A stretch of 64,000 nt of DNA, from NCBI GenBank assembly GCA_039816045.1, contig JBCBYB010000009.1:1-64000 (forward strand), written 5' to 3'. The notes under the pieces are model-generated. The model did no database searches. It saw only the letters and a program-made list of their open reading frames with translations, and was not told where the DNA came from. The DNA is from Thermohalobaculum sp039816045. Lineage in GTDB: Bacteria; Pseudomonadota; Alphaproteobacteria; Rhodobacterales; Rhodobacteraceae. The translations under genes and the position numbers were made by a program. Positions 28,317 through 38,048 of this stretch are shown one piece after another; the stretch's first letter is position 1; each line of letters begins with the position of its first letter.

Positions 28317-30284
28317 TCACGCTGCGCCTGACCGCCGACCGCGGGCGATCAGCGCAACAAGGTATGCTCCACCAAGAAGCGCTGCAATGAGGCCGGCAGG
28401 CAGCTGCACCGGGAAGAGTGCGACCCGCCCGATCCAGTCCGCGACCACCATCATCAGCCCGCCAATGAGCGCGGATGCTAGGAGCTCCGTTAGCGCCGAA
28501 CCGACGAGGATCAATCGCGCGAGGTGCGGCGCGACGAGGCCCACGAACGGCGCAAGCCCAATGGTTGCAGTGACCAGCGCCGTCGCCGTCCCCGCGAGCG
28601 CTAGGAGCACCGGCCTTGCCAGCCGCACACGGACCCCGACGGCTCCGGCCTCGCGCACGCCGAGCGACAGCAGATCGATCCAGCGCGCGAGCAGCACCGC
28701 GACAACCATCAGGGGCAGCACCCAGAGCGTGAGGCGCATGGCCATCCACCCTTCAACCCGATGCGTCGAGCCCGAAAGCCAACCAAGCAGACTGTAGACC
28801 CCGTCCCCGCCAGCGGCGAAAGCTACAGAGAGCAGCGAATCGAGCAGTGCCGCAAGCGCAAGCCCGGTCAGCGCTAGCATCTGCGGGTCGCCCCGCCCCA
28901 GCCGGTCGGCCAGCAGCAACGCCGCTAGCACCAGCCCCGCCCCGACTGCGGCCGCCGGCAACGCAGCCGCGCTGAGCCCCACACCGAGGACCAGGACCGC
29001 GATCACGACGGCCAGGCCCGCTCCGGCGCTGACGCCGATCACATCGGGGCTCGCCAGGGGATTGCGGAGGAGCCGCTGCAGGATGGTCCCGGCGATCCCA
29101 AGGGCTACGCCTCCGGCTGCCGCCGCCAGCACACGCGGCCAGCGGAAGGCAAGTGCCAAGTCATCCAGATCGGCGAGCTGCCAGCCGGTCTCTGCCCGCC
29201 CGACCACGAGCGTGATGCCCATAGCGGCCAGCAGCAGCGCCGCGAGGGTTGCAAGCACAGGCCGGGGCGCCCGGCGCTGCGCCGGCAGGACCGCGAGCAC
29301 CCAGGGCCGCTCGACCGACCGGCGGCGCAACAAGAGGATGATCAGCGCTGGTGCTCCGAGAAGCGGTGCCACCGCGCCGCTCGGCACTAGCTGCATCGCC
29401 CAAGTGCTGGCGCTGATGGCAAGAGCATCTGTGGCGAGAAGCGCCGCAGCCCCGACCAATGTGGCACCGAGCACCTCGGCCCGGCTGCTCACGGCACCCA
29501 CTGCCCGAGTGATGGCCGGCGCAAGCAGACCAACGAACGCAATCGGACCGACGGCCGCTATGGCTGAGGCGGTCAGCGCCAGTGCTCCGAGTGCCACCAA
29601 GGGTGCAAAGATGGCGAGCGCAAGGCCCCGACCAGCGGCGATCTCGAAACCAAGCCGGAGCAGCGTCAGTGGTCGTGCGCACACTATGGCTAGGCCCAAA
29701 ACGGCTAGCACTTGGGCAAGCAGGACGTGCACCTCACCCCATCCCGACTGGCTGAGATCGCCCGCCACCCAGATGCCAAGATCTCGCAGCCTCTGGTCCT
29801 CGATCAACACGAGCGCCCGCGCCAGCGCTCCGAAGAGCAGGCTGACCGCAAGCCCCGCGAGCACTGCGCCAAGACCAGCCATCCCCCGCGGCCCGGCGAT
29901 TACGACGACCAGCAGGCCCGCAAGGAGCGCTCCGCTGAAGGCGAAGAGCCCACCGTGTGTGGCCGTCAGCGTCGGAGCAAAGACCGTGCCTGCTGTCATC
30001 CCAAGCCAGGCACCGGAGGCTACGCCGAGTGTGGTTGGCGAGGCGAGCGGGTTTCGCAAGAGCTGCTGAAGGAGGCTTCCTGCTAGCCCGAGGGATGCCC
30101 CGACAAGCGCTGCCATCGCCGTCCGAGGCAGGCTCGCGTTAAGGAAGACGACCTCGACAAACCCCTCCGGCGCGCTGCCGGTCAGGATTGCCACGATCCG
30201 ATCCGCCCCAGGCGCAGGCTGGACGGCTAGGTGCATCGCCGCCAAAGCAAGCAGTGCACCAAGGCCAGCCGCGATCCGTTTCAT
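28317..30284 (-). CDS. fhuB: FhuB-type fused siderophore ABC transporter permease
   Basis: A 655-residue inner-membrane permease made of two FecCD units in one chain, as in FhuB. Each unit has the family block before its central helices: LVGASLGLAGSLLQQLLRNPLASPTTLGV in the first half (near 65-90) and GIAGTILQRLLRNPLASPDVIGV in the second (near 395-420). About 18-20 membrane segments are visible. The start at MKRIAAGL overlaps the fhuD stop by four bases (ATGA). It is the last gene of receptor-fhuC-fhuD-fhuB and should carry the siderophore delivered by FhuD. Confidence 0.94.
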   Translation of the reverse strand: MKRIAAGLGALLALAAMHLAVQPAPGADRIVAILTGSAPEGFVEVVFLNASLPRTAMAALVGASLGLAGSLLQQLLRNPLASPTTLGVASGAWLGMTAGTVFAPTLTATHGGLFAFSGALLAGLLVVVIAGPRGMAGLGAVLAGLAVSLLFGALARALVLIEDQRLRDLGIWVAGDLSQSGWGEVHVLLAQVLAVLGLAIVCARPLTLLRLGFEIAAGRGLALAIFAPLVALGALALTASAIAAVGPIAFVGLLAPAITRAVGAVSSRAEVLGATLVGAAALLATDALAISASTWAMQLVPSGAVAPLLGAPALIILLLRRRSVERPWVLAVLPAQRRAPRPVLATLAALLLAAMGITLVVGRAETGWQLADLDDLALAFRWPRVLAAAAGGVALGIAGTILQRLLRNPLASPDVIGVSAGAGLAVVIAVLVLGVGLSAAALPAAAVGAGLVLAALLLADRLGRGDPQMLALTGLALAALLDSLLSVAFAAGGDGVYSLLGWLSGSTHRVEGWMAMRLTLWVLPLMVVAVLLARWIDLLSLGVREAGAVGVRVRLARPVLLALAGTATALVTATIGLAPFVGLVAPHLARLILVGSALTELLASALIGGLMMVVADWIGRVALFPVQLPAGLIAALLGGAYLVALIARGRRSGAA

Positions 30285-31210
30285 GGGGCGGCGGCGAGCA
30301 GGCTCTCGGCAATCGCCTCCGCGAGGTAGCCGACCGAGAGCGCGCCGCCATAGGTCCAGGTCGCTGCCATCGCGCTCACCTTCCCAGCCTCGACCACCGG
30401 CATTGCCTGCCAAATTGGGGAAGCAAAGAGGCGATCGGCCTCCTCGAAGGGCTCAATGTAGAGCACATGGCCGTCCTCCAGCGTGCCGAGATCAATGATT
30501 GGCCGCGTCGTCAGCCCCCAGCGCGACCGCGCCTGCGGCCAAGCGTTCTCGAGCCCGAGGGCGTGGAGGGCCGCCTCGGCCATAGAGTTCTCGCCATAGA
30601 CACGGAGATTGGTGGCATCGGCGATGCGGATCAGCGCGACCTTCGGTGGCGCGCCGCCATAAGCCTCGGCAACGCGCTCACCGAGCAGGGCTATGCGCGC
30701 GTCCGCTGTTGCAAGCCTGGCCTCGGCCTCGCCCTCCCGGCGGAAGATGCGCGCAAGGTCTAGGAAGACGCGCCGGGCCGTAGCTGCGTTATCATGCGCT
30801 TCGTCAAAGAGGCGGAACTCGAGCACGCGTCCGATCCGCTCGAGCTGCGGTGTGAAATCGCCCTGGAGGTCTCCGACGAGTATGAGATCCGGCTCAAGCT
30901 CGGCAATCCGTTCAAAGTTCGGCGCGTGACGGAGACCGACCTCAGCCGTGCTCTCGGGCATCGGTGGACGCACGACCCAAGCCTGATAGCCCGACATATC
31001 GGCCATCCCGACGGGGGTTACACCTAGCTCGAGGATTTGTTCGGCAAGCGACCAGGTCAAGACCACGACCCGCTCGGGCACAGTCTCGAAGATCTGAGAG
31101 CCGCGGGTATCCTCAATCTTGACGGGTTCAGTGTCCTCCGCAACGGCTGCCCAGGCGAGGAACGCGCCCGCAAGGAAGGCAAGGATGCGAAGCGTTCGCA
31201 TTGGCGGCAT
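30281..31210 (-). CDS. fhuD: FhuD-type siderophore-binding protein
   Basis: A 309-residue periplasmic binding protein of the cluster-A-II (BtuF/FhuD) fold. A signal peptide ends near WAAVAED (about residue 25). The mature part shows VPERVVVLTWSLAEQILELG, the helix-linked second lobe, and a conserved IAELEPDLILVGD. No lipobox is visible. It takes siderophore from the periplasm to FhuB. The ATG of MPPMRTL follows GAGAGGAAG and lies 10 bases after the fhuC stop; a second ATG three codons later is possible. Confidence 0.92.
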   Translation of the reverse strand: MPPMRTLRILAFLAGAFLAWAAVAEDTEPVKIEDTRGSQIFETVPERVVVLTWSLAEQILELGVTPVGMADMSGYQAWVVRPPMPESTAEVGLRHAPNFERIAELEPDLILVGDLQGDFTPQLERIGRVLEFRLFDEAHDNAATARRVFLDLARIFRREGEAEARLATADARIALLGERVAEAYGGAPPKVALIRIADATNLRVYGENSMAEAALHALGLENAWPQARSRWGLTTRPIIDLGTLEDGHVLYIEPFEEADRLFASPIWQAMPVVEAGKVSAMAATWTYGGALSVGYLAEAIAESLLAAAP

Positions 31211-31220
31211 GGGCTTCCTC

Positions 31221-31994
31221 TCAGGCCACGAGCGCGACCGGCGTACCGGCCCTTGGATGGGTAGCGAGGCACAGTTCAACGTCGAAAATGCGCCCAAGCA
31301 CTTCGGGCTGCATGAAGTGCTCCGGGCGGCCGTCAAAGGCGATGCGCCCTTGGGCGACGGCGATCACGCGGTCGGCGAAGCGAGCTGCGAGGTTTATGTC
31401 GTGCAGAACGGCGATCACCGCTCGCGCGCCCTCGGCGCGGGCACGCAGCAGCGAAAGCGTCGAGACCTGCTGGCCGATGTCGAGCACCGCCGTTGGCTCG
31501 TCGACCAGCAGGATGCGCGCGTCCTGCGCCAAAGCCATGGCGATCCAGGCGCGCTGACGCTCCCCGCCCGAGAGGGTGTCGACAAGGCGCGCCTCTGAGG
31601 TCGCAAGCCCAACCTCGACGATGCTCTGGTCCACAATCCGCCAGTCCCGCTCGCCCAAGCGCGCGAATGCGCCCCGCCAGGGATAGCGGCCTAGGGCAAC
31701 GAGCTCGCGTACGCTCAGCCCTGGCGCGGGCGGCATCAGCTGAGCAAGGTGGGCCACATGGCGGGCAAAAGCAGCGGTCCCGAAGGCAGCGGCAGGGCAC
31801 CCGTCCAGGTGCACCGCGCCCGAGGACGGCCGGATTGCCCGGGAGAGCAGGCCGAGCAGGGTCGATTTGCCTGCGCCGTTCGGGCCGACGATGGCGGTCA
31901 GCCCCCGGTCTCCAAGCGCGAGGTGCTCGACCCCGAAGGCTCGGTGGCGACCGTAGCGACGCTCGATCTTGGTGAGTGCGAACCCCTCGGCCAA
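31221..31994 (-). CDS. fhuC: FhuC-type siderophore ABC transporter ATPase
   Basis: An ABC ATPase of the FepC/FhuC group with Walker A VGPNGAGKST, Q-loop HLAQLMPPAPGLSVRELVALGRYPWRG split around residues 85-110, signature LSGGERQRAWIAMALAQ, Walker B ILLVDEPTAVLD and switch VLHDINLA. The start is uncertain. A TTG at 31994, four bases after the receptor stop, gives 257 residues, normal for the family. ATG codons at 32069 or 32051 would overlap the receptor and add a low-complexity leader. It energises FhuB. Confidence 0.9.
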   Translation of the reverse strand: MAEGFALTKIERRYGRHRAFGVEHLALGDRGLTAIVGPNGAGKSTLLGLLSRAIRPSSGAVHLDGCPAAAFGTAAFARHVAHLAQLMPPAPGLSVRELVALGRYPWRGAFARLGERDWRIVDQSIVEVGLATSEARLVDTLSGGERQRAWIAMALAQDARILLVDEPTAVLDIGQQVSTLSLLRARAEGARAVIAVLHDINLAARFADRVIAVAQGRIAFDGRPEHFMQPEVLGRIFDVELCLATHPRAGTPVALVA

Positions 31995-31998
31995 AGCG

Positions 31999-34065
31999 CT
32001 AGAACTCGACCCGGTAGGCGAGCGAACCGGTGATCCCAGGCCCCCTCCCATTGGCAAAGGAAAGGTCATAGGCTTGGTTAATCAGTGGCGTGTAGTCGTT
32101 GTTGAGCAGGTTCTGGATGCCAATCTCGAGCGCGCCGGGCCCGATATTTAGCGAGGCGTACGCATCGACAATCGTGTAGCTGTTGATGTCCGAAGTGCCA
32201 CCAAACGCCGTGCTATTGGGCTCGCGCGTGCCCACATGCGTCACCTGGAGGCGCGTCGTCGCCCAGGAGACGGGCGTGTAGTCGGCAAAGGCCGTGATCT
32301 TGATCGGCGGGATGCGCGTCGAGGGCAGGTCCTCGTTGAAGTCGCCGTCGTCGTTGGTGTCGACCCGGCCGCGGAGCCAGGTGAACGTCGCCCCGAGGCG
32401 GAGATCGTCGAGCACCTGTGCCGAGCCCGAGGCCTCCACACCCCAGATCCGCTCGGGCTGCTTGGCGATGTCGATGGTGTCCACCTGGAAGGTCGTGCCG
32501 TTGTCGGACTTGCTGAAGAAGCCGACCACGCTGCCCGAGAACCGCCCGTCGTCGTAGCGGACGCCCAGCTCGAAATTGTCGGTGCGCTGGGCCTCCGACT
32601 CCGCCTCCGTCGCGGCCGCAAAGGTGCCGTCAGTGATTGAGCGCACGATGTCGGCGACCGTGAAGCCCTGCGAGAAGCCGCCATAGACGTCGATCTCATC
32701 GGTGACGAAAACCGTGCCGGTGACGTTGAACAGGGTCTCGCCGTATTTCAGCTCGCCCCCTTGGACGAAGTTGCCCACATCGTTGGTGAAGTCCGAGACA
32801 TCGACGTTGATCGCCTCGTGGCGGATGCCGGCGGAGATCTTGCCATAGCTCAGGATCGGCACGTCCAGCTGGGCAAAGCCCGCGATCGCGAACTGTTCCG
32901 CAACAGGGCTGGTCGTTGGGCCATCTGTCGCGGTCTGGCGCGTCTCATCCGAAAGGACGTCGATGCCCCAGGTGATCTCGAAGGGCAGCACCTCCAGCGG
33001 GACGGGCGTGTTGACGGTGATCCGCCCGCCGAGTTTCTCGCTCTCGATCCGGGTCTGCGCAAAGCCCGGGAACTTGCCGAAGACTACGTCGAGATCGGTG
33101 TAATAGGCCTGCGCCTTTACCGACGAGCCGAAGAGGTCGGAATGGGTGTACTCGGCGGTGCCGTTGAAGTTTTCGGTCCCCGGGTCGACCGGATTGAAGT
33201 TGCCGAAGGTCGCGGGCGTGCGGATGTCGCGCGCCGGGTCGCCGGCAAAGCTGACCTGGGCAAAGTCGCTGTCCTGCGCGAAGTCGTAATAGAAGGCACC
33301 GAGCTGGATGCGCTGGCGATCCTCGTCGAAGTTAAGACCGAGCTTGGCGAAGAGGTTGTAGCTGTCGCTGTCGGCAAGACCGCCTTGCGCACCGGTCGTG
33401 TCGGCCGGAATGCGAAGGCCATCGGCGTCGAAGAACGCCCCGCGCGAGACATAGGAGCCGCCCGCCACATAGTCGACCGCGCCGAACCGGCCGGACACCT
33501 CGCCCGACCCCTCGTAGGTCAGGCTGTCGCCCACGGGCTCGGCCAGCGAGAACGCGATGCCGGCGCGGGCGCGGGCGTTCACCGTGCCCTCCTCCGGGCG
33601 CTTGGTGATGATGTTGACGAGGCCGCCGGTCGCGCCGAACCCGTAGGCGGCCGTGCCACCGCGGATCACCTCGATGCGCTCGATCGAGTCCGGATCCAGC
33701 GAGTTCAGCGAGCGCCGCCCGTCGCGGAGCGGCGTCGACTGCGGCACCCCGTCGACCAGGGTGAGGAAGGTGCGCCCGCGGAGCGTCTGCCCAAAGTCGG
33801 TCTGCGCCTCGTTGCTCGGGCTGAAACCGGGCGTGGTCGTTGCGAGGATATCGCCGATATTGCGCGTGAGGCTGCGCTGGACCTCGAGCTCCTCCTCGCT
33901 CACCACGGTGACCGAGCGCGTGGTCTCGTCGAGCGGGGTCTCCACGCGGTTGTCAGCCTCTACGAGGATCTCGGGAAGCGTCGCGCGCTCGTCATTTCCT
34001 TCGGCGAACGCGGGATAAACACCCGTACCCGCAACTGCGATAACGAAGACAAGTCGATTTGCCAT
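31999..34065 (-). CDS. TonB-dependent receptor heading the fhu operon (receptor 4)
   Basis: A 688-residue outer-membrane receptor without an STN domain. The signal peptide ends near VYPAFAEG; the TonB box region is LPEILVEADN. The plug holds TPGFSPSNEAQTDFGQTLRG, LVDGVPQSTPLRDG and IEVIRGGTAAYGFGATGGLVNIITKRP, and the barrel ends in LAYRVEF. It precedes fhuC, fhuD and fhuB with a four-base gap, so one siderophore probably uses receptor, binding protein and permease of a single operon. The start at MANRLVF begins the signal peptide; upstream in-frame codons do not fit. A minus-strand TTGACA about 80 bases upstream may be its promoter. Confidence 0.93.
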   Translation of the reverse strand: MANRLVFVIAVAGTGVYPAFAEGNDERATLPEILVEADNRVETPLDETTRSVTVVSEEELEVQRSLTRNIGDILATTTPGFSPSNEAQTDFGQTLRGRTFLTLVDGVPQSTPLRDGRRSLNSLDPDSIERIEVIRGGTAAYGFGATGGLVNIITKRPEEGTVNARARAGIAFSLAEPVGDSLTYEGSGEVSGRFGAVDYVAGGSYVSRGAFFDADGLRIPADTTGAQGGLADSDSYNLFAKLGLNFDEDRQRIQLGAFYYDFAQDSDFAQVSFAGDPARDIRTPATFGNFNPVDPGTENFNGTAEYTHSDLFGSSVKAQAYYTDLDVVFGKFPGFAQTRIESEKLGGRITVNTPVPLEVLPFEITWGIDVLSDETRQTATDGPTTSPVAEQFAIAGFAQLDVPILSYGKISAGIRHEAINVDVSDFTNDVGNFVQGGELKYGETLFNVTGTVFVTDEIDVYGGFSQGFTVADIVRSITDGTFAAATEAESEAQRTDNFELGVRYDDGRFSGSVVGFFSKSDNGTTFQVDTIDIAKQPERIWGVEASGSAQVLDDLRLGATFTWLRGRVDTNDDGDFNEDLPSTRIPPIKITAFADYTPVSWATTRLQVTHVGTREPNSTAFGGTSDINSYTIVDAYASLNIGPGALEIGIQNLLNNDYTPLINQAYDLSFANGRGPGITGSLAYRVEF

Positions 34066-34329
34066 GCCAGCCCCGTGTGTCGTTTGTGCTTTTTTGCTTG
34101 GCGTTTGGCTGGCTGTCCTTTTGCTCCGAAATGCGCTCAGGATTGTCAAGGACCGTAGCGGACGTATGGGATGCGGCATCCTCGATCCAGGCAAAACCTC
34201 GTTCGAGCGTTTGCCTAAATGCTCGGCCCAAAGGGACGCAAGCGATGCCAGATGGACACCCGCAAGAACCTACCGGCGCGAGGCGCGGTGTGTTTCATTG
34301 ATCCGGAGGATGGATCGGGAGGGATCAAC

Positions 34330-35052
34330 ATGCGGCAGGCGGGCTTGTTTGGGCTCTCGGAGCATCTGTAGCGGCTGAGCAAAGACGGTGATCAGCTGGA
34401 GGTTCTCGAAGCGACGGTGGATTTCGAGTGTTTCCGGCCCTGGCTGGTCGAGGAGTTCGGCTACGGCGACGGCTCCAAGGGCGGGCGCCCGCCATTCGAC
34501 CCGGTCTCGATGTTCAAGGCGCTGATCCTGCAAGCCCAGCATAATCTGTCGGATGCCCGAATGAATTTTTTGATCCGCGACCGGCTGTCCTGGATGCGGT
34601 TCCTGGGCTTCGATCTCGGCGCGCCGACACCGGATGAGAACACCATCAGGCACTTTCGCAACCGGCTCACCGAGACCGGCACGCGGAAGCACTGGACGAA
34701 ATCCTCCGAACACCTGAGGAACATCGTGCTGCGACGACCGGTTGAGTCCGCCCAGTATCTGTCCATCAAGTACACCGAACGTCTGGCCGAGGCCGGCATC
34801 GAGCCTTCCGTGGGCAGCGTCGGCGACAGCTATGACAACGCGCTGGCCGAGACGATCAACGGCCTCTTCAAGGCCGAGGTCATCCACCGCAGCGGGCCAT
34901 GGCGCAGTTTCGAGGCAGTGGAGTTCGCCACGCTCGAATGGGTCGACCGGTTCAACAACCGCCAGCTGCTCGAGCCAATCGGCAACATCCCGCCCGCAGA
35001 AGCAGAGGCCAACTTCTATGCAGCGCTGGAAACTCGTGATGAGGCCGCGTAG
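34330..35052 (+). pseudogene. Chimeric transposase remnant, IS5-type N-terminus joined to IS3-type C-terminus
   Basis: The frame begins ATG at 34330 with MRQAGLFGLSEHL, meets a TAG at codon 14, and continues as an IS5-family transposase N-terminus (RPPFDPVSMFKALILQAQ, FLGFDLGAPTPDENTIRHFR). Near 34680-34753 it changes, without losing frame, into the C-terminus of an IS3-family OrfB (YTERLAEAGIEPSVGSVGD, YDNALAETINGLFKAEVI, IGNIPPAEAEANFYAALE). The two families use unrelated catalytic domains, and each is incomplete, so the open frame is a fusion of debris and not an active enzyme. Confidence 0.85.
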
Positions 35053-35054
35053 CT

Positions 35055-35510
35055 AAAGATCATAAGCCTCCGGCAAACCCGGCGCGGTTCAATGACGCCA
35101 TCGCCGATGGTCTACGCACAGCGGGCCTCAAGACAAAGCTCGCAACGCTCGAGATGCTCGAGACGCGCAAGACCGAGCTGGCAGCGATCCTCGCCACCGA
35201 TCCGCCTTCCCCGGTCCGACTGCATCCGAACCTCGGAGAACTCTACCGGAGCAAGGTAACGGAGTTCGCTGCCTCCCTGCAGAATCCGGCGATCCGGGAC
35301 GAGGCGCTCGGCATCGTGCGCAGCCTCGTCGAGCGGGTGGTGATTGGCCAGGAAGCTAGCGAGATGACCCTCGCTCTCGAGGGCGAGATCTGTGCGCTGG
35401 TCGGGCTCGGCCTGCCGGAGGCGGGCGTGCTCGGTCTGGACCGGAGTACGGCAAAGGTGGTTGCGGGGGCATGCAACCAACGATACTTATTCATAGAGGG
35501 CACAGCTTAA
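35055..35510 (+). pseudogene. C-terminal fragment of a large serine recombinase
   Basis: The frame after the chimeric transposase carries GLRTAGLKTKLATLEMLETR, the block PSPVRLHPNLGELYRSKV, NPAIRDEALGIVRSLVERVV and LALEGEICALVGLGL. This is the coiled-coil and C-terminal region of large serine recombinases of the transposon type. The catalytic serine domain and zinc ribbon are missing upstream, where the IS3 fragment ends. It marks a site where mobile elements have repeatedly inserted into one another. Confidence 0.75.
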
Positions 35511-35576
35511 AGTGCGCCTCAAACTGTGCGGTAGCATGCCGACGGTGCGGTAGCGCGCCGATCGCCGGGACACCAG

Positions 35577-35730
35577 CTAGATCATCGCTATTTGGATCAG
35601 GGTCTGGACGAAGGCTTTAAAGCCTTCGAAGGCTTTGGCGAGCATCGGTTGACGGTAGTTTGGTCGGAGGTGCGTTCGACGATCCAGACGTTTGCCTGTG
35701 AGCCTGCTCGGAAAGGCCGGGGCTCTACCG
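35577..35730 (-). pseudogene. Possible IS5-family transposase C-terminal scrap
   Basis: On the minus strand one frame has WIVERTS and the next frame has MLAKAFEGFKAFVQTLIQIAMI before a stop. Together these resemble the C-terminal end of IS5-type transposases, with a frameshift between. The match is short and may be chance; the position next to other insertion-sequence debris supports it. Confidence 0.35.
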
Positions 35731-35757
35731 TATAGACTGCATGCAGGGAGCGAATAC

Positions 35758-38013
35758 CTACTGTGCTCGGGAGCTGTGGCCGGGCTTGCCTTCGCGCCAG
35801 TACGCGACACTCAGCTGGTCCTCCTTGCCCAGCCCAAAGTCTCGCTTGAACACCGTCCTGAGGGCCTGCGCAGTCTGGAACTCCCCGGCGAACCAAGCGT
35901 AAGAGACGGTTTCTCCAGCAACGCTCCGCGCAAGCCCGACGACGTCATCTCGAAAGCGCTCAGGTTCGATTGCGGTCATACGCAGGTCGGAGGGCGGAAG
36001 ATAGCGCTCCAGCACGTCTTGCGAAGGTGCGGCAGCGATGAGGTCTCCTGACACCCGCCCGCCCGCAGTCTGAACCAAGCGGGCGAGGGCCGGTAAGCCC
36101 GTATAGTCCGCCACCAGGACAACGCCTTTGGTCTCAGGCAAGTAGGGATCCCCCACAGGGCCCATGATCCCGACGGGGCGCTCGTCTTGGTCCGCAGTGG
36201 CCCAGTTCGAGATCAACCCGCCGTTATGCGTGGCAATATCCACATCGATCTCGCGCGCATCCACTCGGATATCTCGAACTGTCACGTAGCGGGTATGCAG
36301 CTCGTCATCTCCTTGCGGCCAGACGGTTGCCCCGTTCTCCCCGACGACTGGCCAAACCGGCTCTCGGTCCCGCTGGGCAGGCATCATGACCCGGATGTGG
36401 ATGCCGTCCTTGGTCATCGCCTGCACATCGATGCCTTCGAGCGTCACCCGGACGAGCCCCGGGAACACCGCGCGCCGAGCCTTGGGCCGCAGGATCCGGA
36501 AGTTGGACGGCAGTTCCCCCACCTTGATCCCGCCCGTCCAGCGCATGGTCTTGGTCGCTTCGAAGTCGAACTCCTCGAGGTGTTCGATGATCTCCTCGCG
36601 GATGAAGGTCAGGAAGTTGTCGCTCGGCGTGTCGATCAGCATATCCACCGCGCCCTCGGCAGCCTTCATCTCAACCAGACAGCCCATCTCCTCCATGCGC
36701 AGGATGTCGGGCTCGGGGCGGGTGCAGGTGATGCCGTGCTCTGTGAACTCCGTCTCGCAGAAGCGGATGAGGCGCAGCGGGTCGCCGACCGCGATCGATC
36801 CCGTGGACCGGGCCCGCTCCCCATCGAGGCCCCGGTTCGCGCCCTTGAACGAGGCAAAGCCCACATAGACGACGGCGAGCGGCACCAGGGCCAGCGGGAT
36901 CGCAGCAAGGAAGCTCGGCAGATAGCCATGGGTGTCGATGACATAGCCGACGATGGGATCGGCAAACCCCGCCAGCATCATGTAGATCGCGATCTGGACC
37001 GAGAAATCAAAGCCCGGGATCTCTGGCCGGACCTTGTCCATGGCGCCGCGGAACATGACGACATCGGTGGTCGCGATGGCGATCCAGGCGAGAATGATCG
37101 CATAGCGGATACTGTCGGGGAACGCGCCCGCAATAAAGGCCACGGCCATGAGAACCGGGATGTTGATCAGCCCGACCAGATAGAGCGCGCGCACCCGCGG
37201 CAGGTGCCGCAGCATGGGCCCGAAGATCAGCGTGGCGCCGCCGCCGGCGCTCATGGCGAAGAGGCCGAACCAGATCGCGATCTCCTCGGTGCTCATGCCC
37301 TGGTCGACCATCATGAGCCGCATCGGCAGCATGGTCATGATGAGCGGAAGCCGCATGGTGCCAAGGATCGCGAGCCACCGGCCCATATTGCGCTGGGTGA
37401 AGAAGCGGAGCGCGTTGCGCAGCGTGACAGAGGGAGCCCCGCGCAACCGCACCGGCTCGTTGACCAGGAAGAGCGCGCTGAGCGGGAGCGCGAACAACCC
37501 CGCCTGGATCAGCAAGGCCGTCGTCCAGCCGAGGCTGTCGTAGAGATAGAGGAACCCGAAGCCGCCGACGACGGCTCCGGCATAGGCCCCGGCGTTCTGG
37601 AAGGTCGAGCCCATCGTGCGCTCGGACGGCCGCATGAGGGAGATCGCGAGCGCATCCACCGCCACATCCTGCGTGCTGACGGCAAAGCTTGCGACCAGGA
37701 GCGCCGCGACCAGCGGGATCAGCGACCCGCCGGGATCGCAGAGCGCCAGTGCCAGGATCCCGACGACGTGGACCGCAGAGAGGATCGCGATCCAGCTCTT
37801 GTAGCGGTCTCTGCCGAGCTTGTAGCGGTCGATCAGCGGCGCCCAGAGGAACTTGAAGATGTACGGGATGCCTGCGAGCTGAACGAGGCCGATCGTGGTC
37901 GCGGAGTGGCCTTCCTGACGCATGATGATCGGCAGCGCCATGACCACGAAGAAGAAAGGGATGAACTGGACGGCGTAGAGCACGCCCACCACCGACAGGA
38001 TGCGCCAGCGCAT
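35758..38013 (-). CDS. MFS siderophore permease fused to DUF2218 and a siderophore-interacting (SIP) reductase
   Basis: A 751-residue protein with three modules. Residues 1-390 are a 12-helix MFS permease of the RhtX/FptX siderophore type (IPYIFKFLWAPLIDRYKLG, STQDVAVDALAISLM, FVVMALPIIM). After a short linker, residues 408-495 form a DUF2218-like domain (CETEFTEHGITCTRPE, FIREEIIEHLEEFDFEA). Residues 506-745 form a ViuB-like SIP flavin domain: RYVTVRDIRVD near 575-585, then the NAD(P)H-side block SYAWFAGEFQTAQALRTVF near 704-722 and YWREGKPGH. The predicted job is to import a ferric siderophore across the inner membrane and reduce the iron at the exit. It lies 35 bases downstream of receptor 5. 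All three modules look intact and in one frame. Confidence 0.92.
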   Translation of the reverse strand: MRWRILSVVGVLYAVQFIPFFFVVMALPIIMRQEGHSATTIGLVQLAGIPYIFKFLWAPLIDRYKLGRDRYKSWIAILSAVHVVGILALALCDPGGSLIPLVAALLVASFAVSTQDVAVDALAISLMRPSERTMGSTFQNAGAYAGAVVGGFGFLYLYDSLGWTTALLIQAGLFALPLSALFLVNEPVRLRGAPSVTLRNALRFFTQRNMGRWLAILGTMRLPLIMTMLPMRLMMVDQGMSTEEIAIWFGLFAMSAGGGATLIFGPMLRHLPRVRALYLVGLINIPVLMAVAFIAGAFPDSIRYAIILAWIAIATTDVVMFRGAMDKVRPEIPGFDFSVQIAIYMMLAGFADPIVGYVIDTHGYLPSFLAAIPLALVPLAVVYVGFASFKGANRGLDGERARSTGSIAVGDPLRLIRFCETEFTEHGITCTRPEPDILRMEEMGCLVEMKAAEGAVDMLIDTPSDNFLTFIREEIIEHLEEFDFEATKTMRWTGGIKVGELPSNFRILRPKARRAVFPGLVRVTLEGIDVQAMTKDGIHIRVMMPAQRDREPVWPVVGENGATVWPQGDDELHTRYVTVRDIRVDAREIDVDIATHNGGLISNWATADQDERPVGIMGPVGDPYLPETKGVVLVADYTGLPALARLVQTAGGRVSGDLIAAAPSQDVLERYLPPSDLRMTAIEPERFRDDVVGLARSVAGETVSYAWFAGEFQTAQALRTVFKRDFGLGKEDQLSVAYWREGKPGHSSRAQ

Positions 38014-38048
38014 GGATCAGCCCCTCTGCAACCCGCGCCCGAGCGCCA

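Noticed and set aside
35525..35562. Two near-identical 19-base units starting GTGCGGTAGC, considered as a CRISPR or attachment-site remnant
   Set aside because: Only two adjacent copies, no spacers and no integrase gene; it is probably a chance duplication in mobile-element debris.
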